A stretch of DNA of 64,000 nt from Rubrivivax sp. (GTDB lineage Bacteria; Pseudomonadota; Gammaproteobacteria; Burkholderiales; Burkholderiaceae_C): positions 1 to 64,000 of the forward strand of contig JAURZK010000064.1 of assembly GCA_030653505.1 (NCBI GenBank), read 5' to 3'. Shown piece by piece: positions 50,780 to 58,800 of the stretch (position 1 is its first letter; every line of letters begins with the position of its first letter). The notes beneath the pieces were generated by a model. The model was not told the origin of the DNA, made no database searches, and worked only from the letters and a program-made list of their open reading frames with translations. Made by a program: the position numbers and the translations under genes.

Positions 50780-51646
50780 TCAGTGCGCGTGACCAGCGCC
50801 GCCTCGCAGGCGGCAGCTCTCGTTCCACGCCTCGAGCGCCGCCTTCTCGGTGGGCTTGTAGCGGCCCAGGCGCGCCATGAGGTCGTCGAAGTCGACCTGG
50901 TGGCCGTCGAAGTCGGGGCCGTCGACGCAGGCGAACTTGATGCCGTCGCCGATCTTGACGCGGCAGCCGCCGCACATGCCGGTGCCGTCGACCATCACCG
51001 GGTTCAGGCTCACCATGGTCTTGATGCCGAAGGGCCGGGTCGTGTCGGCGCAGCCCTTCATCATGATCGGCGGCCCGATGGCCACCACCTCGTCGATGTC
51101 GGCGTGTTTCGAGATCGCCTGCCTGATGCCCTCGGTGACCAGGCCCTGGATGCCGGCCGAGCCGTCGTCGGTGCAGACGATGAGTTCGTCGCACACGGCG
51201 CGGAACTTGTCTTCCCAGAACATCAGGCCCCGGTTGCGGAAACCCAGCACGCCGATGACGTAGGCGCCGCCTTCCTTGTAGGCGCGCGCCTGCGGGTAGA
51301 CGGGTGCCACGCCCAGGCCGCCGCCGACGCAGACCACCTTCTTTGCGGTGCCGACATGGCTGGGGATGCCCATCGGCCCGACCATCGCGTGCAGCGAAGT
51401 GCCCACACGGCAGTTCTGCTGCATCTCCTTCGTCGTCTTGCCCACGGCCTGGATGACGAGGGTGATGGTGCCGCGCTGGCTGTCGAAGTCGGCGATGGTC
51501 AGCGGGATGCGCTCGCCGTGTTCGTGCTCCATCACGATGACGAACTGCCCGGGCCGGGCCGCCCGCGCCATCTGCGGGTGCCGCACCTCGAGCAGGTAGG
51601 TGACGTCGGAGAAGTCCGAACGCGCGACGATCTCGAAACCAGACAT
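50780..51646 (-). CDS. NfnA-like ferredoxin/NADPH oxidoreductase subunit with FAD/NAD and [2Fe-2S] region
   Basis: A 288-residue ferredoxin-NADP reductase fold of the NfnA/dihydroorotate dehydrogenase electron-transfer subunit type. FAD-binding RIPLTIAD, NAD-binding GGGLGVAPVYPQAR, and a Cys-rich end GTGMCGGCRVKIG plus FACVDGPDFDGHQVD with the D/C pattern of the [2Fe-2S] cluster. ATG 51646 has GAGGGGAT upstream. First gene of the nfnAB-kor operon; an FNR-like box lies 126-139 bases upstream of it. Confidence 0.87.
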   Translation of the reverse strand: MSGFEIVARSDFSDVTYLLEVRHPQMARAARPGQFVIVMEHEHGERIPLTIADFDSQRGTITLVIQAVGKTTKEMQQNCRVGTSLHAMVGPMGIPSHVGTAKKVVCVGGGLGVAPVYPQARAYKEGGAYVIGVLGFRNRGLMFWEDKFRAVCDELIVCTDDGSAGIQGLVTEGIRQAISKHADIDEVVAIGPPIMMKGCADTTRPFGIKTMVSLNPVMVDGTGMCGGCRVKIGDGIKFACVDGPDFDGHQVDFDDLMARLGRYKPTEKAALEAWNESCRLRGGAGHAH

Positions 51647-51771
51647 GGCATCCCCTCGCGTTGCGGCGCTATGCCGGGGTGGCCTCACCTGACTGCATGG
51701 GGTCACGTCGGCGACGGATGCCGCTCGATGGTGTTCGAGGCCCGAGGGTAGCGGCGCGGCCGGGCTGGGGC

Positions 51772-51785
51772 TTGCGCCAGATCAA
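51772..51785 (-). promoter_or_regulatory. FNR-like site for the nfn-kor operon
   Basis: On the minus strand TTGAT-CTGG-CGCAA: 8 of 10 consensus bases of TTGAT-N4-ATCAA. A -10-like TACCCT at 51745-51750 is exactly 29-34 bases past the centre, the same spacing as at the cytochrome site, and both sites are about 133 bases from their start codons. It may also serve the divergent hydrolase. Confidence 0.45.
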
Positions 51786-51821
51786 GCGCCGCCGCCCGGG
51801 GCCGCCCCGTGAGATGCGGGC

Positions 51822-52694
51822 ATGCCCGTTCCTCCGCTGGCCCCGGCCCTTGCCGGCGAACGTTTCGAAGTGGACGGCGTGAGTTGTCATGTGGCCGGAC
51901 AGGGCCCGCCGCTGCTGCTGTTGCACAGTGTGAACGCCGCCGCGTCGGCGGCCGAGGTCAGGCCGCTCTACGAGCACTACCGCCCCACGCGCACGGTGTT
52001 TGCGCCCGACCTGCCGGGTTACGGCTACAGCCGGCGTGGTGACCGTGCCTACACACCGCGCCTGATGACCGACGCGCTGCACGCCATGGCGCAGCAGGTC
52101 CGCAAGCGCTGCGGCACGGCGCCTGTCGATGCGCTGGCGGTGTCGCTGGGTTGCGAGTTCCCGGCCCGCGCCGCGATGGAGCAAGCCGCGCTCTGGGGCC
52201 GGTTGGCACTGGTCAGCCCCGCCGGGCTGATGGGCAGAAACCGCGGCGAGGACCGTCGGGCAGCACCCACGTGCTGCCGTGGCACTACAAGACGCTGGCC
52301 AACCCGCTCTGGGCGCAGGCGCTGTTCGACGGCCTGGCCCAACCCGCCGTGGTGCGCTACTTCCTGCGCCGCACCTGGGCGGGCCGGCCATCGACGCACA
52401 GAGGGCCCCGACTGCGCCATCCTCACCGCGCGCCAGTCCGTCGCGCGCTTTGCACCGCGGCACTTCCTGGGCGCGGGCCTCTTCAGCGCCGCCATCCACG
52501 ACGTCTACGACGCCGTGCGCAGCCCGGTGTGGGCCTGCCATGGCGTGCACGGCGACTTCACCGACTGCCGCGGCTTGGCCGCACTGAAACCGCAGCCGCC
52601 GTGGCGCGTGACGGTCTTGCCCACCGGCGCGCTGCCCTACTTCGAAGTGCCCGAGGCCTTCCGCGCCGAGTTCGACGCCTTCCTTGCGAAATGA
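51822..52694 (+). pseudogene. Alpha/beta-fold hydrolase with compensating frameshifts
   Basis: The frame is open for 290 codons but only its ends look like the hydrolase. Start to about 52250: LLLLHSVNAAASAAEVRPLYEHY-type and the lid region are in frame 1 of the gene. Between about 52250 and 52380 the homologous protein (HVLPWHYKTLANPLWAQALF, then RYFLRRTWAG) is in a different frame, a short piece (AIDAQRA) is in the third, and from about 52410 the original frame resumes (ARFAPRHFLGAGLFSAAIHDVYDAVRSPVWA). Three small indels that cancel out are the simplest reading; sequencing error is also possible. Likely nonfunctional or misread; divergent from nfnA. Confidence 0.7.
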
Positions 52695-52795
52695 CACGCG
52701 GGGCGGTGGCGCGCCGGCGCGGCGCTGCGGCTGGCATATTCTTCGCAGCGGCCGTGCACCAGCGCGCAATTGAACGCCACCCCGCCGCGACCCCC

Positions 52796-54355
52796 ATGTC
52801 GACATCGACCGCACTCACTGCCACGGAAGTCCGCGTACTCAGCCTGCTGCTCGAGCGTGCGCTGGCGCTGCCCGTCGACGAGCGCGAGGCCTTCATCGCC
52901 GCGCTGCCCGAACGCCAGCAGGTGCTGGTGCCGCGTTTGCGCGAACGTCTGGCGCAACTGGAGCACGGCGGCGATGCCCCCGCTGCGGCGGCGCCGCCCC
53001 CACCGCCGCGACCGCCGCCGCGTGCCGAGATGCGTGTCGGCCCCTACCGCCTGCTGGACCCGCTGGGCGGTGACGAGCGGGGCCGCGTCTGGCGCGCCGA
53101 ACGCGGCGAAGGCGCGGCGCGCAAGCTGTTTGCGCTGCGCCTGCCGCCGGCTGCGGCCGAGCCCGGTTCGCCGCAGGCCAACGCCGCGGAGATGCAGGTC
53201 GTGCTGCTGCCCGGGCACGAACACATCGTGCGCCTCGTCGACGCCGGCATCGACGCCGAAGGCCGCTTCTACCGGGTGCTGCCGCTGATCGAGGGCCTGG
53301 GCCTGGTCGAACACGCGCAGCGCCGCGGCCACGGCGAGCGGGCCGTGGCGCAGCTGATGCTGAAGGTGGCCAGGCTGGTGGCGCACGCCCACGAAGGGCA
53401 GGTGGCTTGCGGCGACCTGCAGCTGTCGCGCCTGCGTGTCGACGACGAGGGCCGCGTGCTGCTGCTCGACTGGGGCCAGGGCCGTGCGCTGCGGGCCGAG
53501 ACGGTCGCCGCCGACGTGCGTGCGCTGGGCCGCGCGCTGCACGCGTTGCTGGTTGGCACCGACCCGGGCGCAGCCCCGGGGGCCGATGCGAACCGGCCGG
53601 CCCGCGCCAGGCCGGTCGCCCCGGGCCCCGACCTGGGCTGGGTGCTGCAGCGTGCACTGGGCGCTGCAGCGGGCGTGCCACCGTATGCCGGCGTGCAGGC
53701 GATGGTGGACGACCTCAAGGCCATCCCCGCCTTCCGTCCCGTGCCCGGCGCGCCCGGCGGCGCACTGCATCTGGCGCGCCTCTCGCTGCGCCGCAACCGG
53801 CTGGGGCTGGGCGCTGGCGTGCTGGTGGGCGCGCTGGTTCTGGGCGTGGGCAGTGCCGGCTGGCGTGCCTTCAACCAGGGCCAGGCGCAGGCCCAGCGCA
53901 CGGACCAGGTGCAGGTCTTCCTGACCGAGCAGCTGCCCGGGCCGGCGCCGGGTGCCGACGGCCAGCCGCCTGACATCGGTGTCGAGGCGCCGCGCCTGCA
54001 GCGGGCACTGGAGACGGCGCGTTTCGGCTTCCCCGGCAACCCGGTCCTGCGTGGCCAGGTCATCACCGCCTTGGGCCTGCGCTTCCGCGCCCTGGGCCAG
54101 CCCGAGCAGGCACTGGCCGTGCTGCAGGAAGCGGTGTCACTGCTTCAGGGCACGGCCCGGGCGGGCGACCCGGCGCTGCACAGCGCCAGGCTGGAACTGG
54201 CGCAGCAGTTGCTGCAGGTGGGTGCCCCCGGCGCGCCGGCGCAGGCCGCGACGCTGGCGCGGCAGGTGCTGGACGGTTGCAGCGCCGGCGACGCATGCAC
54301 CGCGGCGCGCAACGCGGCGCAGGCCGTGCTGCAGCAGGCGGGAGCGGGGCGTTGA
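52796..54355 (+). CDS. Membrane-anchored pseudokinase with C-terminal TPR-like region
   Basis: A 519-residue protein. Residues 1-75 are helical with a Pro stretch; a Ser/Thr-kinase-like fold spans about 83-315, but the catalytic residues are lost: glycine loop DPLGGDERGRVW, VAIK-type Lys replaced by Arg (FALRL, R115), HRD replaced by CGD (205-207) with the catalytic Lys absent, DFG replaced by DWG (225-227). One membrane helix at about 337-356 (GAGVLVGALVLGVGSAGW), then a periplasmic helical region with repeated Leu/Ala-rich TPR-like segments. Resembles PknB-type proteins in layout, so a signalling scaffold rather than an active kinase. The stop is 25 bases before the orphan 3' end of the acs-type gene. 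Confidence 0.8.
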   Translation: MSTSTALTATEVRVLSLLLERALALPVDEREAFIAALPERQQVLVPRLRERLAQLEHGGDAPAAAAPPPPPRPPPRAEMRVGPYRLLDPLGGDERGRVWRAERGEGAARKLFALRLPPAAAEPGSPQANAAEMQVVLLPGHEHIVRLVDAGIDAEGRFYRVLPLIEGLGLVEHAQRRGHGERAVAQLMLKVARLVAHAHEGQVACGDLQLSRLRVDDEGRVLLLDWGQGRALRAETVAADVRALGRALHALLVGTDPGAAPGADANRPARARPVAPGPDLGWVLQRALGAAAGVPPYAGVQAMVDDLKAIPAFRPVPGAPGGALHLARLSLRRNRLGLGAGVLVGALVLGVGSAGWRAFNQGQAQAQRTDQVQVFLTEQLPGPAPGADGQPPDIGVEAPRLQRALETARFGFPGNPVLRGQVITALGLRFRALGQPEQALAVLQEAVSLLQGTARAGDPALHSARLELAQQLLQVGAPGAPAQAATLARQVLDGCSAGDACTAARNAAQAVLQQAGAGR

Positions 54356-54380
54356 GGGGTCAGAAGCGGCGGCCCGCTAC

Positions 54381-54417
54381 AGCGCCTTGGTCGCGATCCT
54401 GAAGTCCGGGTCTTCCG
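54381..54417. repeat. Left copy of the 3'-end repeat bounding the RHS island (orphan acs-GNAT tail)
   Basis: Thirty-seven bases identical in 35 positions to 60746-60782. Read on the minus strand it encodes EDPDFRIATKAL plus a TAG (54377-54379): the last 12 codons of the acetate-CoA ligase/GNAT gene, with three synonymous changes and a different stop codon. It is the detached end of the target gene. Confidence 0.85.
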
Positions 54418-54439
54418 AGTCCCGGTGAGCAGAGCTCGG

Positions 54440-55160
54440 TGAGGGCAAGTCTTGCCTTCTGCCTCAGAGGCGTCGAACGCGGTAATCACCCGGGTTACCG
54501 TGGCCACCGACAGGGGCAAAGCCCCCGCCAAATGCGTCATGGCGCCGCCGCCTTGGGTGCAGGCGGGTGCAGAGCTTCTTCACGCGACAGGTCGGCCTGC
54601 AGCAGTTGCTGCAGCGAAAGCGGCCGGCTGCGCTGGGCCCGCTGCACCTCGTGCGCGTCGCGTGTCCGGCAGGCAGCGCCTCCTGCAAGCTCTCGACGAA
54701 GGCCTCGTCTCCGAGAAACAGCTGCTACCTCAGGCCCATTGCCCGGAAGTCGACGCCCACTGCCTGGTTGACCAGTTCCGCATACCGCGCCGCTGAGCTC
54801 GACGTAGCGACACAAGGTCAGCAGGTAGCTGTGGCGGTCGACCACGATGGCCTTGAAAAACTTCTGGACCAAGTGACCCAACCAGACCGTGGCGACGGTT
54901 GGAACGCTGCGCGTAAACCCTGTTCAGGTGGCGCATCAAGCGCGACAGATTGCCCTTCGGGGTGCGCAAGACCATGTGGTAGTGGAGCCCCATCAGGCCG
55001 TAATCCAGCAGCTGCGCGTCGAAGCGTTCCATTGCCTGGGCCAGTACGTCCAAATGCACATGGCGGTCCGCGTCGTCACGGCTGATCGGCTCACGTCGGT
55101 CGACGCGGGAGATGACTGGTAGACAGCGCCAGGGAACTCCAGGCGGAGAGGGCGGGACAT
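54440..55160 (-). pseudogene. REP-associated tyrosine (Y1) transposase pseudogene
   Basis: Three or more frames together recover the IS200/REP-associated (RAYT) transposase. Frame A at about 55120-55160 (MSRPLRLEFPGAVYQ), frame B (ISRVDRREPISRDDADRH, then GLMGLHYHMVLRTP with the HUH-type HYH, and the nucleophile Tyr in RVYAQRSNRRH), frame C (KAIVVDRHSYLLTLCRYVEL) and finally an HTH-like end (LAGALPLSVATVTRVITAF). The shifts at about 55115, 54880 and 54540 break it, so it is inactive. It lies just inside the left island repeat. Such enzymes normally mobilise REP elements. Confidence 0.75.
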
Positions 55161-55335
55161 GGGGTGAGATTAGGGGGCGAGGTGAGTAAAAAAGTAAGAC
55201 CCGCCCCGTCCTAGACCCCATCCCCTGACCCTGTCCCCTGCGTTCCCGAGGACAACGGCAAGACGACCTCCTGTCATGCAAAACGCAAGACCGGAACCCG
55301 AGACCCTGGAGGCGAGGCGCGAAGGCTGAAGCGGA
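55161..55335. other. Short gap between RAYT remnant and ComJ
   Basis: 175 bases with a T/G-poor run CCCCATCCCCTGACCCTGTCCCC at about 55207-55228, resembling motifs seen near RAYT genes, but no clear REP palindrome was identified. Confidence 0.3.
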
Positions 55336-55815
55336 TCAACCAAGCGCAGGCTGCGCGGTAGTCAGAAGCTCACCATCAATCGTCAACTCTGGGTCTGCGC
55401 GAACAACCGCGAAGCGGGGGTCATCGTTTCTCGCGAATGTCAGTCGCACTCGCTCTCCGGCAGTGCCGGCGGGCTGCAAGAACTCGCAGCGCAGGAGGAA
55501 GGAACCGGCCGGCAGAGACAGGGCTACTGTCTCGGCAATGCTCCCAACCTCTACCGCACCGTCAGCTGGAATGTTGAAGGGCACCTCCACCACACGCACC
55601 GCATCAGAATGAACAGCACCAACATGATTGGCGACATCGATCTCGACCGAGTGTTGACCGGCCTCGACCATGCAACGGAACGACACGCTGCCAGGCCGCC
55701 AGGCAAACCCCTGCGCAACGTGTCGATCGGTCCAGTCGTTGAACGGCTGCTTCAGTGAACTCGCGAAGACCGCAAGTTGCCGATACGAGACCTCAACGCC
55801 GATCCTGGTCGTCAT
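55336..55815 (-). CDS. ComJ-like nuclease inhibitor, predicted immunity protein
   Basis: A 159-residue protein resembling ComJ, the B. subtilis inhibitor of the NucA DNA-entry nuclease: SYRQLAVFASS, NDWTDRHVAQGFAWRPGSVSFR and LTFARNDDPRFAV. It starts two bases after the RHS stop (ATG 55815, with GGAGATTGAGG upstream), so toxin and inhibitor are co-translated. No signal peptide, as expected for cytoplasmic self-protection. The pairing with a NucA domain strongly supports the role. Confidence 0.82.
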   Translation of the reverse strand: MTTRIGVEVSYRQLAVFASSLKQPFNDWTDRHVAQGFAWRPGSVSFRCMVEAGQHSVEIDVANHVGAVHSDAVRVVEVPFNIPADGAVEVGSIAETVALSLPAGSFLLRCEFLQPAGTAGERVRLTFARNDDPRFAVVRADPELTIDGELLTTAQPALG

Positions 55816-55817
55816 CC

Positions 55818-58800
55818 TCAATCTCCGATCTTGATCTGGACTCGGGTTCCATTCGGCAAGCCGCGACATGCGTTGCCGATACAGGCCCCCGATGACATGT
55901 TGTCGCGTGGGCTGATTGGCCGAACACTTGCGCCTGCGCCACCCTCTCTGAACATGGCCGGTGGGTACTCATCCAAGTGCTTGCCAACCACCTTGTCAAG
56001 CGCACCCGTAGATGTTTGCCTGTTCGCCGAAGCGCCGGCTCGATCAATGGTTAACACGCTTGGCTTACCTGCCTTGATCGCATCCGCAGCATGCGCCGCC
56101 GCTTCACCGTGGATCGAACGCGAAAGAGATATCTCCCTTGCGGCAATCCCCTGAACTGCAGCTATCCCGCCCCGTGCACCGCCGCCAATTCCGCCGGCCA
56201 ACGTGGCACTCGCAGCAAGTGCCGATCCCACCTGAGCAGACACCGTTTCAGGAAGCACGTCGGCGATGCCGGCGCCGTTTCCGCTGCCGCCAACCTCGTG
56301 CGGCACGTCAGCGGCTATCGACGAGCGACCGTCAGGATCTGTGAACTTGTATGGGTTGCTCTCTGCATAGACGTAACGGTTGAAATGCCCGCCAGTCTTG
56401 GCGTCGGTGGTGACTGGATCGACCGACAGGAACCTCCCCGCGATCGGATCGTAGTACCGCTGCTGCATGTAAACGAGCCCCGTATCCGCATCGTTCACAT
56501 GCCCCGTGTACCCGATGGTCGCCGGACTCGTGCTGCCCGCCACCGTCGCGCCATACGGCTCATAACGTGTGCGGGAGACCACCGCCCCGGTGTTGCTCGT
56601 TTTCGCAACGGGGCTGCCCAGACCATCGGTGTGTGCATAGGTCGTGACTCCGCCGTCGGTGGTCTCGGCGATCAGCCTGTTGCCCAGATACACGTGCCGT
56701 CGCCCCCCCTGCGACGAACCCCATGCAAACCGCAGCTTGCCGTCCTTCGTGTAGGCCTGGTGCAGGTAACCGCCGCCGGCGAACCACACCAGATTGCGCC
56801 TTCCGTGCCCGTCGTAGGCATAGGTGGCCTTGCCGGTGGCACTCCTCATCCGGTTGCCGATGTCGAACACGAAACCCTGGCCCCCAAGCTGCGCGATGTT
56901 GCCGTTGGCGTCGTAGCCGATGCCCAGGTTCAGGCTGCCACTGATACCCGTCAGCCGGTTCGTGCTGGGGTCGATATGGTGGGTCAGGCTGCGCCCGCCC
57001 ACCGTGCTGCCGGTCAGGTTGTCCAGCGCGTCGTAGCCGAAACTGCCCGCACCCCAGGGGCCGCTGGCCTGCCGCAGGCGGTCCAGCCCGTCGTACAGTG
57101 TCATGCCGCGGCTGTTCACGCCGCCCGGAGTCTCGTCGGTGATGGCCGTGACGTTGCCGTTGCCGTCATAGGCGTAGCGGTCGCGCACCACGCTGCCGTC
57201 TTGCATCAGTGCGGTCAGGCCGCGCACGTTCTGCGTCATGACGTAGCCGATGCCGTTGCCCAGCGTGTAGCCGGCCACCGCGCCGTTGGGGTGGTAGCTC
57301 ACGGCACTGGCGTAACCCGACACCTGCGTCGGTCGACCCAGCGCGTCGGGTGAATACTGGACGGTGCCCCATGGGTCGGACAGCGAAGCGGCGTGGCCGT
57401 AGGCGTCACGTCCCCAGTTGAAGTCCCACCCGTTGTTGGCGTCGCCCCAGGTGTAGCGTTCCCGGGTCAACAGCCGCCGGCTGTTGTAGCTGTAGCTCCA
57501 GGTGACCGGGTTGACGCCGGCGCCATTGGTGCCGATGCTGCCCAGCAACCCGTCGTCCGTGTAGCTGCGCGTGATGTTCTGGCTGCCGTCGCCGTAGGTG
57601 GTGGTCAGCAGCCGGTTGCGTTGGTCGTAACCGTAGCTGATGAGGCTGGAGCCGGCCACCTGCGTCTCGCAGCCCGGGCCGGGGAAGTTCTGTCCGCTGG
57701 CGCGCCAGCTCACGTTGCCGGCCGCGTCGTAGCCCTGCACCGTCGCGCTGCTCTCCGGCTCCACGGTCTTGCACAGGCGCTCGTGAGCGTCGTAGACGTA
57801 GCTGCGGCTGGCCGAAACGCCACCGCCCGAGCGCGTGATGGACGTCGGCTTGCCCAAGGCGTCGCGCGCGATGGACACCGTCACGCCCTCGGGCGCATCG
57901 ATGTTTCTGATGCCGTCTTCGGTGGGTTCGTCCCAGGCCTGGTAGCTGAACGTGCTGGCGTGCCCTTTGGGGTCGGTCACGCGCTTGCGGAAGTCGCCCA
58001 GGTACTCGGTGATGGTGCTCAGCAGGCTGGGGCTCAGTTCGCTGCTCTGACGGTGTACCAGTTCACGGCCCAGGGCGTCGTATTCCCACCAGTGGCCACT
58101 GGTGCCGGCGCCGACGCCGCTGATGGTGCGTTGGGGATAGGTCTCGAAGGTCTTGCGGCCGTCGATGTCGTAGCGCGTTTCCACGGCAGCCGAGGTGCCT
58201 GCCTCGTTGCCCGCGTCGTACTCGACACGTAGCCGCTCCCGCCACAGCGCGTCGAAGTAGCTTCGTGCCACGCTGTTGCCCGTCGTGATGGTCTGCTGCC
58301 AATGCCCGCCTTCCAGGCCCTTGTCGGCGGCGGGCATCTGCTGGAAGCCGATGGTGGTCGCGTGATAGTTCAGCCCCGTCTCAGGTGGGTAGTCCACCCG
58401 GTTCAAGCGGCCCATCGCGTCGTAGCCGTACTGCATCGTCGTGCCGGCCGCGTTGGTCCAGGCGGTCACCAGGCCGATATCGCTGACATCCACCCTCTCG
58501 CTCTTGCCATCGGCATAGGCAATCAAGCGCGCAAGGCCGCGCTTGTAGTCCCCATAACTCGTCTGCTGCCCTGCGCCGTCACGTATCCACTTCAGCGTGC
58601 CGTCGGCGTGAAAGTCGAAGGTCTGATCGGGCCGCCCGTTGACGGAACGCGCGATGGGCCAGGCCTTGACGGGGTCGTAGGAGATCGACTCGGTCAGCAC
58701 GGCCTGCGGCAAGCCCCCGCCCGACACGGTGAGGCTCGCCCGCTGGCCCAGGATCCACTTGTCCGGCTTGTCCCAGTACACCGTCGACTCCATGCGCTGG

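Noticed and set aside
47544-50792. Long plus-strand open frame opposite korA copy 2 and the NfnB-like gene
   Set aside because: Antisense to clear coding sequence; His/Val/Ala-rich, no domain or start context.
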